A stretch of DNA of 64,000 nt from Leptoclinus maculatus. Taxonomy: Eukaryota; Chordata; Actinopteri; Perciformes; Stichaeidae. A model generated the notes under the pieces. That model saw only the letters and a program-made list of their open reading frames with translations, had not been told where the DNA came from and made no database searches. A program made the position numbers and the translations under genes. This document shows positions 38,017-48,866 of the stretch, one piece after another (the stretch's first letter is position 1; every line of letters starts with the position of its first letter). Location: contig JAVDOI010000019.1 in NCBI GenBank assembly GCA_032191485.1, positions 5,448,393 through 5,512,392 of the forward strand, read 5' to 3'.

Positions 38017-38303
38017 CTGTGGGATGAGGGCGATGATGGGGATACGTCAGAATTTTGACAAATACAACAAAATAAAAAAAATTGGTAATGTGCCAAACTG
38101 CCATCTGTAAGTAGTGCTTTTAACCTCCGTGTTGGAAGTTCATAATAAAATAGTTCTAAACTTTGGATGGCATGGGAATACTCTCCTTGACCCTTTGTGT
38201 GCAAAACATCATTTCATCCATCTCTAATAGATTGCTCCTTTAATTATGGACTTGTAACAAAAAAAGAAAAAGCTGTTTCAGGTCACATTTTTAAACAACT
38301 CAC

Positions 38304-38439
38304 CACGCATGACACCACAATCACATCAGTGTCCACGGCCTTAGTGTTCCTCTCCTCAGAGCGAGGCCGCCTGGTGGGTTGCCACTTCTGAGCCAACGTC
38401 CGGATCGTCTCATCTGTTTTAATCTCCTCTCCATCGAAT
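38304..38439 (-). pseudogene. zzef1: zzef1-like exon
   Basis: Encodes FDGEEIKTDETIRTLAQKWQ followed by PTRRPRSEERNTKAVDTDVI. Intact, with splice sites ttttcag and GTGAGT. Confidence 0.82.
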
Positions 38440-38542
38440 CTGAAAATAACACAAAGGCACAACCATTGACTGAGAGGCAGTATGACCTATACAACGGTGG
38501 ATCGTATGAAGAAAGTCAATTCAAAAGAAAGTCTCTGCTGAC

Positions 38543-38640
38543 CTCTTCTGCACCTCCAGGAAGGAGTCAGTTCTCTTCATCTGCAACTCGTACATGGCTC
38601 GCAGGATGGGCAGAGGGGCGTTTAAGGCATCGTGGGTGAT
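38543..38640 (-). pseudogene. zzef1: zzef1-like exon
   Basis: Encodes ITHDALNAPLPILRAMYELQ and MKRTDSFLEVQKR. Intact, with consensus splice sites. Confidence 0.83.
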
Positions 38641-38718
38641 CTGCATTGAAATTAAACTTGAGATTAACACACCACTCTAAGTTTCGCGGCACATGTCATA
38701 AACACTATCCCTCGTCAC

Positions 38719-39024
38719 CTGGAAGCAAATCTTGGTCTCCTCATCGAGGCCTAAGGGGTCGGGCTTGCTGACGTCGGTGTCGTCAGCGCAGCAGCTGGAG
38801 TGGTCAGAGTCGTGCTCCTTGTCCTGCTCTCTTTGGTCTCGCTCTGGGTCCTGGGCCATGGAGTGGATCTCCCTCTTGGAGGAGTACAGCATGATGGAGA
38901 GGATCTCTAGATCTCGCAGCAACCACAGCTTGCTGAAGCCCGTCCCTTTGCTGCACTTCCTCACCAGCAGCTGGGTCAGTCCCGACTGCCGGATATCCTC
39001 CTGAGCTCGCTCTACTCCGTGTTT
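38719..39024 (-). pseudogene. zzef1: zzef1-like exon
   Basis: Encodes KHGVERAQEDI, then RKCSKGTGFSKLWLLRDLEI and SIMLYSSKREIHSM. An acidic DQREQDKEHDSDHSS linker and DPLGLDEETKICF follow. Intact. Confidence 0.85.
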
Positions 39025-39149
39025 CTACCCAAGAGGACACAACAGAATGAGAACACCACCTCTGGAAGAATCTTATATGATCTAAGATAGTTCTAAGATA
39101 GTTGTTCCTAGCCAAGCCACATCGAAGATTCCTAGGTAATGGCAGGTAC

Positions 39150-39363
39150 CTTCAGGGTATTGTAGAGGCCTTTAAGGGCCAAGGAGAGAACCCAGCATCA
39201 GGAGAGCCATTGTCCTGGCTGGTCTGCAGTAGGTGGCTGATGATTGAGGTGAAATTGCTCAGGTAGCGGCTGAGCAGGGTCTTAGGGGGGCCCTGGCCCT
39301 CTGACTGCCCTGGGAGACCGGTTGCAGTGGAATCCTGAGACTGGATGAGTTGGTAGTCCTTCA
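39150..39363 (-). pseudogene. zzef1: zzef1-like exon with frameshift
   Basis: Reads KDYQLIQSQD ... SRYLSNFTSIISHLLQTSQD and then loses frame near 39194. The conserved WVLSLALKGLYNTLK continues only in another frame, implying a deletion of 1 mod 3 bases. The splice sites remain good. Confidence 0.83.
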
Positions 39364-40309
39364 CTAGACAGAGGAGAAAGCACACAGAGGGTTCATTTCC
39401 TTCTAGGCGCTGGTAAAAGTTTTTCAAGTCAACTGCACCAACCTGTTCTCCTCTTGCGTGTCTTAACATCCACCACTGCAGCGTGGTTCTTTTCTGTGAA
39501 GTGTGTAGTGACTTTTGTTGTGGAAATGTATCATATCGTTCTTTTAGATATAACTTGTATCGCTTAAACCTGCATATATAAGGTATTTTAGCATTTCTGG
39601 CTTGCTGTAATGTCTGATCTCACCACCTAACCCTCTTCCCACGAAAAGGCTGAGAACCTGGCCTTGGAGGTGCAGCGGCTGACGGAGGACGACATCTGCG
39701 AGGGGAGGGGGGGGGGTGAAGGGAGAGGAGACGAGATAACGTGCATATACACTCTGTTTTGTTTATTCATTGTTGTTAGACCTCCGAACCATCTGTGGGG
39801 AAAGAGCTCTATCCATTCAGCTGAATTATTATTAGTGTCTGTTCAATAAATATGTTTTTATATTTTAAGAAGTTTCCATCGTGATTATTTCTCACAGGGA
39901 GGTTAAAAAGATTATTTTCCACAACAACTTTAACCAATATCCATTTCATTTCTTAAAGCCACTGGGGGGCGAACGGGAGAACTTGTTCGGACGCGTGTTC
40001 CACAAACATCGATCAGTTGATGCATTTATTCCATGTGCAGATTGACACCATAACAGACTGCCATAGCTTACTTGACAGGATAATATAAGACCTTGAAACT
40101 CCACGCTGACACGCCGCTGACAAGACACATTGACACGATACCTTGACACGGTCAAAAACTGTTAGCTTCCCATCCACACACCTGATTCTCATTACCAGGC
40201 ACTTACATATATGCACGTTTAGGTTAATGTGCCACCCACTGTTCAATGTCAGAACTGCATGTGTAAACCCACCCAGTGTTTCCCTCAAAGACAAAAGAAA
40301 ACAACTAAA

Positions 40310-40405
40310 CTACATTATGGCTCCAACAAAGTGTTTGAGCAAAATCATGTTGTGCTGTTCATTGGCGTGGTGGATAAACACCGTCTGGGAGCCCACACAC
40401 AGCAC
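40310..40405 (-). pseudogene. zzef1: zzef1-like exon, truncated
   Basis: Encodes VLCVGSQTVFIHHANEQHNM and ILLKHFV, then runs into TAG (40310-40312). The expected basic segment that precedes KDYQL is missing. Confidence 0.8.
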
Positions 40406-40495
40406 CTGGCAGAGACACAGAGGAGTCACAGCTGAGCGTAGAAAGTCAGGCAGCACGAGTGTACCAACGTTCACAGTGGCACATGTTCTGCCTAC

Positions 40496-40670
40496 CTCGG
40501 GGAAGCCCACTAGCACCAGCAGGGTGAAGAGGTCGCTGCGTTTCAATGTCTGCGGCAGCTGCTGAATACAGTGGTCAGTGAAGGCAGCGATCACTGTGCT
40601 CCACTCAGGACAAGCATTCAGACTGTGTCAAATATCTGCCACTGTGCACGCCCAATCCAAACCAATACGA
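40496..40670 (-). pseudogene. zzef1: zzef1-like exon with in-frame TGA
   Basis: Reads RIGLDWACTVADI, stop, HSLNACPEWSTVIAAFTDHC and onward to FTLLVLVGFPE. The TGA at 40628-40630 occupies a position that is Arg in the vertebrate protein, consistent with CGA to TGA decay. The rest of the exon and both splice sites are intact. Confidence 0.85.
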
Positions 40671-41127
40671 CTGACAAACAGAGGACAAGAAGAGAAAAGA
40701 CTATTCACAAAATAACAATAACAGCTGGTGGGTGGCAAATATTTCTTCAATGGTTATCAATAGCAAACAAATCTTTGAGCTCTCTGGCATAAGATCTCTG
40801 TGCGATTAAGGGATATATATGTTTTACTACACAGGTATAACATGACTACACAGAGATCAGACTGATAACTGTAATGTGTGACTTTACCAAGTAAAAACCA
40901 CACAGTTCCTTCAGCAAATGTTTGGACCCACTCTGTAAAAAAGAAATGAACATTTGCTTTTATAGGGTAGGATCATATCTCCATGGCTCTGGATTGGATA
41001 CAATCCTTGTGGGTACTGACAAGTGCAGACTTGTTGTTAGTATAAATATCTGCAGGTTTTTCATCCAGAACATTTTTTATGAACTACAATTCATTTCTGT
41101 GGTTCCATCAGGTTTCCTTTCTGTTAC

Positions 41128-41408
41128 CGGTCTACACAGACAGCCCCGAGGCTGAAGAGCAGCCGGGTGGTCTTCCAGCCGTGGGTGTCTGAACTGGCTG
41201 CCTCTCCCTGTGTTAGCAAGTCATATTTGTCAGCCGGGGCCTCTGTGACGGCAGTGTCAGCCTCCATCGGAGGGATTCGGAGCAGCAGCTGACCCAGTAG
41301 TCCCAGGGTGAGGTGGGAGGTCTCGTTCAGAGAGCCTGCATTGGAAATGACCTCCCTGAAAAGCTTGGGCAGGATGGAGTTCAGACTGGGCAGAGACAGG
41401 GTGCTGCC
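41128..41408 (-). pseudogene. zzef1: zzef1-like exon
   Basis: Encodes GSTLSLPSLNSILPKLFREV then ISNAGSLNETSHLTLGLLGQ and GWKTTRLLFSLGAVCVDR. Intact and among the best-conserved exons. Confidence 0.87.
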
Positions 41409-41589
41409 CTGAGGACACAAGGAAGACCATGTCAATGGTATCTGTAGGTAAATGCAAAATATGCTGAAGCAATATGTTGAGTCGTGAACACTTCAGGAAC
41501 AGCAGTGCATGTTGGGTACAAAGTAATGGAGTGTTTGAACTTGACAAAGTGTTGATAGATTTTGGTGTATTTCTTTAACTTGACATATC

Positions 41590-41720
41590 TGTCCATCTAT
41601 CCTGGCTACAGGCGGATAGCTTAGCTTAGCATAAAGACTGTAAACAGCTTGCCTGGTTTTGTCCAAAGGTAACAAAAGCATTATATCTCCTTTGTTTCTG
41701 TACAAAAATCAAAGTGTTAA
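41590..41720. repeat. SINE-like repeat (TTAGCTTAGCATAAAGACTG type)
   Basis: The phrase ttagcttagcataaagactg with cctggttttgtccaaaggta following is a common fish interspersed repeat. A diverged relative lies at 42390-42540. No A/B boxes or tail were defined. Confidence 0.5.
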
Positions 41721-41841
41721 AAATGACACAGATAGGAGAGAAATATAGATTTCATCCAGATCTCAACAACAAAGCATATAAGCGTATTTGTTTAGCGTTA
41801 CATAGTCTCAGCCCTAAAAACTGGTCTTTGGTTTGACATAC

Positions 41842-42170
41842 TGGTTTGGCTGGTGGCAGCATGGCTGCTAGTCGTCCCAGGACCCTCTCTCTGGAGCACT
41901 CTGAAAACACATGCTCCTGAAGGGAACCTGGGGCAGCCTCTCGTCTGCTTCCTTGACAACGTCAGATGCTGCAGAGTTGACTGTTTCTGGACCGGACTCT
42001 GAAGCTGAGAAAGGTAAAACAACAGACTGCTGCAGTGCTGCCAGGGAGAGAGGAGGTGTCAGTGGCTGTACTGAGCTCCTGTGAGGACTCTGGAGAGACT
42101 GGACACAGTTCACTATCGGAAGCTGATTCATTGGACGACAGCAGAGCGAGCAAGGCTGAGGAACGGAGTC
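41842..42170 (-). pseudogene. zzef1: zzef1-like exon with stop or compensating frameshifts
   Basis: The 3' part reads EHVFSECSRERVLGRLAAML in the same frame as the N-terminal Ser-rich part (LLSSNESASDSELCPVSPES). That frame meets TGA at 41962-41964. A neighbouring frame is open across the middle (SESGPETVNSAASDVVKEAD), so two compensating frameshifts are the alternative explanation. The exon corresponds to the linker downstream of the ZZ fingers. Confidence 0.75.
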
Positions 42171-42389
42171 CTACGTGGAGATAAAAGAACAAAACATAAA
42201 AAATACAGGTCAGAAGAACCTGAGATACCATGAGATACATGGATAAGAAATGAAGCAACCCTCGTTTACAACTCTACAAAATACTGCATTGTGGTGATCA
42301 AATGAATTGTTGAACCCAGGTCGATGAAAAAATGTGTGAAAAATGAAGAGATGGAGGAAACTTATCTCTCCCAAGGCCAGCGTTTGTTT

Positions 42390-42540
42390 AAAGGAATAAT
42401 TCTGCTATTTGGGAAATACGCATTCTCGTTTTCTTGCCAAGTTACGATCAATACCAATCTTGCATCTGTACACTAAACATAGAGCTTGAGCTAGCAGGCT
42501 ATTACCTTAGCTTAGAATAAAGACTTGAAGTAGGGGGTGT
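42390..42540. repeat. SINE-like repeat, second diverged copy
   Basis: Shares the TTAGCTTAGAATAAAGACTT phrase with the 41590 copy. It lies in the large zzef1 intron that lacks the ZZ-finger exons. Confidence 0.4.
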
Positions 42541-43613
42541 AGAAAGATCGTAGAAAAGTATGAAAGCATAAAAGTATAGCTAGTATAAACTATAACCCTT
42601 TTGATTTCAAAGTATAACCAGCACAACCTATAGCGTGTTTACACTTTTTATAACCATCATATTATAACTTGTTTTAACATATAAACTGTTTAGAGTTAGA
42701 CACTATGTGTAACCTAGTCACTCGAGCCTTATACAGTGCTTCTGGTTTTAACAGGATCAAACCAGTTACATTCTGACCCAGCCCAAGAAGAAGGAGGACT
42801 CTGTATGAGTGACTCGTGAGCCTGAAGGAGGTTCCAGCCTGAGAGTAGAATAAAAACAGCAGAGCAGAGCAGAAAGATGAGAGAAGGGGGGGAGAAAAGC
42901 CAGCAAGTGACTGGAGAGTGCCTCATTACAAACTCAGTGAAGACTGATAAAGAGGAATGATAGAATAGTTCTGATAGCCACTGTAACTGTTTCATTGAAT
43001 TGAAATTGTTGTATGTGAATCTTGTGTGAAAACCTGAAATAAAAACACAGCCTTACATTTAGTAAGTGACTGAAACCAAACAAGTATTCGGGTCCTTTAA
43101 AACAATTTAACCCTCTTCCCTGTCCACTAACCGTGCGATCCAGACGTGACGACAGAAGCTACCATTTGGAGCTTAAGGTAAGTTCAATGGGTGAAGACAT
43201 TGCAGTGTCGGTCATAAATGGTGAGAATGTTCACAATAGGCAATAGTAAAGTATAGACGATGTACATAACTATTACATACCGGGTGTTAGGGTTACATCC
43301 AATTGAGAGCGCCTAGGGCATTAGCCGTAAAAGACTTTCAAAAAGACAATTAATTCCGAAATCCTAACTATTTAGCTACGGGGTGAGATAAAAGGCCTAA
43401 GGCAGGGGTCGCCAATAGGCGGACCGCGGTCCGGATCCGGACCCAGACGCTGTCCTATCCGGACCCGGACGTATAATTGATGGATAATTGAGAATTATAC
43501 ATTTTGGTGGAGCGCTTCTGTTTTAACCTGCGCAGCTTTTCTGGCCTTTACGGCACTCATTCAGCAGTTCAGGAAACACACCGACCAATTACATGCATTG
43601 TAAATAATCTCAC

Positions 43614-44396
43614 GTGACGCTACTCAGCCAATCGAATGTTTATTCCAAAATGCATCGTGAGTGGAGTGAGATCACGCAGACAGGCGGGAGACGGAGAGAG
43701 AGCAGTGAGAGAGAAGCAGTGAGAGAAGTGAGTAAGTCGGAGAATCAAGTTAACATGGCGTGCTCTAAAAAGAGAAAGGTGGACCTCGAAAACAGCTTTA
43801 ACAAAGAATGGACGGACTCGTATTTGTTCATTCTTCCTGCTGGCGCTACTAAACCACTCTGTCTCATATGCTCAGATACCGTGGCCATTATTCAAAGCGC
43901 CGATGTGAAACGAGACCAAACATACCCACTCCAATCCGAACTGAGGGCACAGAAAATAAACCATTTAAGAGCCCAATATGAACGTTCCACCAGAATATTA
44001 ACAAATTCATTCACTGCCCAACGACGTGCTTACGAATGTTCCCTGAAAGTTGCTTGGATTTTGGGTCAATATAAAAAGCCATTCACTGATGGAGAGGTTG
44101 TCAAGGAGTGCATGAGTGCAGTAGCTGGAACTTTACTTGAGGGGAAACAAAAAGAAGAGTTATGTGAAAAAATCAAGCAAATACCTGTCAGCAGCCTCAG
44201 ACACAAGGCTCATCTTTATAAAATCAAGCACTTTCTTTTAAGATGTAAGTTTTTCAAAAGTTCTTTTTTGTGTATTTTATTTTTAGATGGAGCCATTATT
44301 TTACTTGAAATGAGAGAAGAACATTTATTTATGTATTTCTATGTATTATTTATAATCCATCCAGTTAAATTTGAAAATGAGAATAATAATTGTTAA
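43614..44396 (+). pseudogene. Truncated hAT transposase N-terminus
   Basis: An open frame of 260 codons, with the likely ancestral start near the internal MACSKKRKVDLENSFNKEW. The BED finger keeps CLIC, but the His-x4-His half expected after the KR is missing, apparently through an in-frame deletion that joins VKRD to QTYPLQSE. The KKPFTDGEVVKECM motif of the family follows. The frame then ends in unrelated low-complexity residues without any catalytic RNase H-like domain. It is not expected to be an active transposase. Confidence 0.75.
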
Positions 44397-44480
44397 AATA
44401 TAATTGATGTGTACTTTCTTTATTTGATTTGACAGTTGTTGACTACACAGAGACGTTGTTACTACTACTAGACTTCTTGA

Positions 44481-44530
44481 ATATATATATATTATATATA
44501 TATATATATATAATATATATATATATATGG
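44481..44530. repeat. AT-rich palindromic microsatellite
   Basis: TATATA runs with a central palindrome inside the hAT element. Confidence 0.85.
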
Positions 44531-44883
44531 CACTAAGTGGCGCGAGTTAGATATTATTGTAATGTTCCGGACCTTTGCCCGAGGAGATTTTCTCAATCTG
44601 GACCTTTTGGAATTTTAATTGAAGACCCCTGGCCTAAGGTATTGTCCCGACACCTCAAAGAGGATAACATAACCTCGCAGGCGGGACAGCCGACGGAGTG
44701 ACCACCGGGTTAGGTGCGAAAGACTTCCCCGCCTAGAAACGGGGCAGGAGCCGCACACGCTACACTAGGTACCTCTGTTTCATCTCCAACAAGACATCAA
44801 CACAACAGTTCAATAACATGATGATGAATCAAACTCAGCAGCAGATAATAAACAAAGACACGAGTCATGTCGAGAACACTCAC

Positions 44884-44919
44884 CATCCACGTTCTGATGC
44901 TGTCTGCCAATGAATACAC
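44884..44919 (-). pseudogene. zzef1: zzef1-like micro-exon (36 bp)
   Basis: Encodes VYSLADSIRTWM between a CAG acceptor and a GTGAGT donor. It matches a short conserved ZZEF1 segment and is intact. Confidence 0.75.
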
Positions 44920-45069
44920 CTGCACAAGTTAAATGACAAGAACGCAGAAATACCAGGATAAAACACAGCAAGAAAGAAGAAATCAATAGAAGAGCTTTTG
45001 CTCTGTGACTACTGGTCATAGACAAGCATTACCACAGGTTTTCAGGGCATTATTTAGGGCTGCTGTGTG

Positions 45070-45271
45070 GTACACCACGGCTGCCCAATGGCATTCACTG
45101 CTTGGTCAGTCTTTGGCCCGACGGCGATCTCGTTCCTCGCTGGCTGTTTCCTGCAGGACTGCATGAGGTCTTCATCAGCTTTGTTCTGCTGTCTGTCGGC
45201 TCCAGGGAAGGGTTCCAACGGGCAAAGTCCTCCAGGAAGCTCATCAACTCATCAAGAGTCCATGTATTTGT
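45070..45271 (-). pseudogene. zzef1: zzef1-like exon with two frameshifts
   Basis: Begins TNTWTLDELMSFLEDFARWN. It shifts near 45190 to the frame reading ADEDLMQSCRKQPARNEIAV and GPKTDQAVNA, and shifts again near 45087 to AAVVYHTAAL. All three segments align in order to one ZZEF1 region. Confidence 0.8.
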
Positions 45272-45393
45272 CTACCACACAGAGAAGCAACACCGTATGA
45301 GAGCACCACCGAGCTGATGAGGTCAATAAGCAATGAATTAATATGAACCTGAGAATGGAACTTCATGACTGGATTCAGCAGATGTGACAGTAC

Positions 45394-45527
45394 CTGGTCT
45401 GTGGGTGTTTCAGTCTGAGTCTTCTCTCTTGTTTCACACAAGCCGTGTCTCAGAATGGGTTTCCATGAAGGAGAAGACTGAACATGGGACATTGTCCCCG
45501 GTGGAAGGTCCTTAACAGTGCGTATCT
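45394..45527 (-). pseudogene. zzef1: zzef1-like exon
   Basis: Encodes IRTVKDLPPG and SSPSWKPILRHGLCE. Open, with a CAG|GTACTG donor. Confidence 0.75.
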
Positions 45528-45680
45528 CTGGAATAGACAGCAAACATCAGCATTTCAATCTTTCACAGAGGGTTGGAGAAACGCTCCAGTATGTCATTCT
45601 GAAATGCTCTGAAATAATTGTTGCAAATCTAAATATGCTGCAACACAGTCATTCCCAAACTTCCCTCTGGTAAGTGTCAC

Positions 45681-45879
45681 CGTGGGGGGATTTCAGGGCG
45701 AGGGTTCTGGAAGCGAGGCGACCCATCAGGCGAGCCACCAGCAGCTGCAGGTCTGACATCCAAGAAACAGTGATATCAGGCAGGCCCAGGGCGGTCACGG
45801 TGAACTTGTGACCCCACTCCTTATTACTGCTGTCAGAGTGGAAGAGGAACTGGAGTTGAGGGCCGGCGTCAAATGTCAC
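45681..45879 (-). pseudogene. zzef1: zzef1-like exon
   Basis: Encodes VTFDAGPQLQFLFHSDSSNK then EWGHKFTVTALGLPD and LQLLVARLMGRLAS. This is a highly conserved CUB-like stretch of the protein. Intact. Confidence 0.87.
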
Positions 45880-45975
45880 CTTCTGGAGGAGCAAAGAGAA
45901 GCAGCAGACGTGTAAAGGAACTGAGCAACAACTGTGCTTCACATGGAGACAACTGAATGGTTTCCCATATCCTAC

Positions 45976-46051
45976 CTTTGGCCACTTCTCACTTCCAACC
46001 TTCATGTGGTAACGGACCGTCCCACCTCTAGAATCTGTGAATTCTAGGTAT
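45976..46051 (-). pseudogene. zzef1: zzef1-like exon
   Basis: Encodes YLEFTDSRGGTVRYHMKVGS and EKWPK, joining in frame to the next exon. Confidence 0.85.
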
Positions 46052-46396
46052 CTGTGAAGATCAAGAGCATAGAGGATGGTGTCAAGTAAATCAAGGAGTT
46101 GAGGTCCCAGGAAGGCTGCCTTGAGCCAGCAATACATGTTCAAAGTATGAAGATCAGGTCAGAGGGACACAAAGCATAATAATTGAAATTAAATAATCAT
46201 ATTAAAGGGCAGTGTGTATTACGTAACAATGTAAAATGATTAACAAACATAATCCAAATAATAATGAATGTATGTGTGCAAGGTAAAGTGATTTAATAAA
46301 TATAATCTACTGAAAATGATATATCGGTAAACCTTGCGAGATGTAACTCAAAATGTGTGTGCGTAAGAGACTGGAAAGGAGAGTAGGAAACAGATG

Positions 46397-47632
46397 TGTT
46401 AGTGACTAAGGATAAAAACGAGAAGTAGCTTTAGGTGAAGTCTGTCAAAGATTAAGAAAGAAGGAACTGAGAGCATTCGGGTGTAACCGAGGACACCTAG
46501 AGAATGGATGAAGTCATAATAATCATGTGCCATTAATGTGAGAGGTGAGGGGGGGCGAGATAACAGCCCAAAAGGGGTTTATAAAGAGAATGATATGCCA
46601 TAGGCAATTCGGGATTCATAGCGGGACGACACGAGGTTCAAGTGCTCGGCCGAGACACTGGGCCTCGTTCGGACAAGCGGAGGACCTCGCCCTTTTTGGT
46701 CACGAAGCGAAGACCACAGTTCGCGACCAAAGATTAGAAGGACGGAGATTTTCCTCTCCCCCCTGTTCAACTTTAACAACTGGACAGCTGAAGGAAGCAG
46801 CCACACCTTAAAGACTTTGTATTGAGTTCGAAGGGCCGCTGAACGGACTTTGCTGTCCCGCACAGGAGGAGCTGAGGTTCTAGGCCGGACCTCCGCTCCT
46901 ACAACCGCCAAAGAAGATTTGTTTCTTCACTGATCCAGAGAGGATTTGTTTCTTCATTGATCGAGAGAAGATTTGTTTCTTCATTGATTCCGAAAAGATT
47001 TGTTTCTTCATTGATTCAACTGGACCGAAGTAATTCTTTTCCGAATTAACACCAACCGAGCCTCGGCGTCGAAACTGATGAGTATATAATGGAAAGTTTA
47101 ATCGAATAAGAAATTGTATCTGATCTAGTCAAATTTAGTATTATTTTGTGCATGCTGAGCTGTACCCCTGCTAAGACAATCCTGCAATAAATATCTAATC
47201 TGCATTTAAAGTAAATCTCTGAGAATTCATTTTGCATGAGTAGTAGAGTTCCTCGTGGTAGTAAAATGTTAAATCTATTGTATGTCTAACAACAAGAGTT
47301 CTGAATGGTTATCCAAGTTTCCAGTCCACTTAACAACCCCTTACGGTTTCCTAACAATCCTAACCGTTAAAACCTAACCTGGCAATTCACCAAGAGCCCG
47401 GATCCAGAAGAGGAAAGCTGCCATAACTGACGCGACTGGTGGAAGCACCTGGCCAGGGTGGCCCCTCGGCCAAGTGCACATTTACCGGAGGAAGCAGGGT
47501 AGACGTCAGGAGTAACGGTAGTTAGCAGAGCCAGGCGAGTTTCCTCACCACACCAGCTTACCAACCTTTTAATAGAGAGCTGAGTAACTAGTACGCCCCG
47601 TATCGGGCTTGTAGAAACCCCCGGATCTAACA
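46397..47632. mobile_element. Probable solo LTR in a zzef1-like intron
   Basis: Begins TGTTAGTG and ends TCTAACA, a six-base inverted TGTTAG/CTAACA end. AATAAA occurs near 47189. The segment near 46910-47010 has four tandem copies of a gatttgtttcttcattgat unit. No coding region or clear target duplication was found, so the borders are provisional. Confidence 0.45.
46905..47015. repeat. Tandem repeat gatttgtttcttcattgat
   Basis: Four consecutive units of about 30 bp differ by a few substitutions. They lie inside the probable LTR. Confidence 0.75.
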
Positions 47633-47706
47633 ATGGGTTTTAAAAAGAAAAACTAGGGACGAAAGAAACAACAACATCTGATCGTCTCATTTTTCAGATC
47701 ATTCAC

Positions 47707-47876
47707 CTCTTCTCTGTCTCGCAGCGTTGCTCAAACTCCACCTCAAAGGAGGCAGCACCGGGGCAGGAGAAGATGCTGGTCTCATGGCGGCTATTGTGGT
47801 AGTTGTGAGGGGACTCCATGCTCCACGTCCTCAGCACCACTGGCTGCTGGGGCTGGTGCCAGCTCTCCTGATCCAC
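47707..47876 (-). pseudogene. zzef1: zzef1-like exon
   Basis: Encodes VDQESWHQPQQPVVLRTWSM then SPHNYHNSRHETSIFSCPGA and FEVEFEQRCETEKR. Intact and clearly ZZEF1. Confidence 0.87.
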
Positions 47877-47914
47877 CTGACAGTGGCATGGTATGCAATT
47901 CATGTTACAGTCAA

Positions 47915-48400
47915 TGGTGGAATGTAACCAAGTACATTCACTCAAGTACACATCTGAGGCATTTATACTTAACTTCAGCATTTCAATGTTGTGCTCGGTT
48001 GTTAATCTAGTCCACAACATCTCAGAGGTAAATACTGAACATTTCTCTGCACTACATTTAGCAGTTACTGGTTACTTTACGGATTCAGAATTCATATGCA
48101 AAACATATGATGTTATAGATTTTACTACCCAACAGCGTTCCACATTGTTGAAATTATCTCCACTTCTACCAACTACAACAGTTCAATGTGACTCACACAT
48201 TCAGTAATGATCCTGTATTATTTCAGTAGGTTAACACTATACTTTTACTTTTGATACTTAAAGTACAAACAACACTTTGATTATTTTACCTTGGTGACTA
48301 TTTCAACGCAGGATTGTTACTTCTGATGGAGTATATTTATATTACAGTGTTGCTTCTGAAAGGTAAGTATTGGATCCAAGTACTTCTACCACCCTCCACA
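47915..48400 (+). mobile_element. Non-autonomous hAT-type fish repeat
   Basis: Begins AATGGTGGAATGTAACCAAG and ends AAGTACTTCTACCACC, the diverged termini of a family very common in fish. It fills most of an intron where several ZZEF1 exons would be expected. No clean target duplication was found. Confidence 0.65.
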
Positions 48401-48434
48401 CCCCAAATACTGGTCTGCATTCACACCTCTCCAT

Positions 48435-48648
48435 TCATGCAGTGTAGAGTTCGCAGACGGCCCGAACAGGTTCTGACGGAGGCTCTGCACTGCTAGACGT
48501 GGATGGACAAGCCGCTGCTGTGGCTCCTTCATCTGGCCCTCTGCTCTCCTCTGGGCCCCGGGGATCCAGCGGGTCGGGCAGCATGGGGAAACTGTTCTGC
48601 ATCAGTTGGAGCAGCAGGACTCTGCTCTTCAACACCTCCTCTCCCTCA
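48435..48648 (-). pseudogene. zzef1: zzef1-like exon, 3' boundary lost
   Basis: Encodes EGEEVLKSRVLLLQLMQNSF, a Pro/Ser-rich linker and PVRAVCELYTA, then TGA (48435-48437). The protein should continue with about 240 residues before the next exon present (47707-47876). That block is missing. Confidence 0.75.
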
Positions 48649-48774
48649 CTGTGACAAAGACAAGTGAGACCCTCATACCAATGCATGTGTTCCAGTGACT
48701 GACCAATGAGCCCGATCAGGCCAAATGGTCATTATTGTTGTACTTATGGCTGCAGTGACAGTACTGCTACTCAC

Positions 48775-48866
48775 ATCTCCCTGAGTTTACTGTAGAAGTT
48801 CCAAAAGAGGTTCAGGCCGAGACCACTGAAGTCCAGAAGATACTTCTGCTTGAAGTGAGCGGCATC
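48775..48866 (-). pseudogene. zzef1: zzef1-like exon
   Basis: Encodes DAAHFKQKYLLDFSGLGLNL and FWNFYSKLRE. Intact. Confidence 0.84.

Larger units (their letters stand above)
43395..44639. mobile_element. hAT element with 8-bp target duplication
   Basis: The element spans 43403-44631. Its termini are CAGGGGTCGCC and the complementary GACCCCTG. The duplication GCCTAAGG (43395-43402 and 44632-44639) is perfect. It carries a shortened transposase frame and an AT-palindrome tract near 44480-44530. Confidence 0.93.
43283..44765. repeat. Dispersed 250-bp repeat, copy 2, split by a hAT insertion
   Basis: The left part (43283-43402) and the right part (44632-44765) join to reproduce the 30969-31218 copy almost exactly. 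The split site corresponds to the GCCTAAGG duplication. Related flanking bases (ATTACA then CCGGGTGT) precede both copies. Confidence 0.85.

Noticed and set aside
39651..39710. Plus-strand exon-like segment reading AENLALEVQRLTEDDICE
   Set aside because: It has an AG before it and an open frame, but there is no matching neighbour exon and G-runs follow immediately. It is too short to defend.
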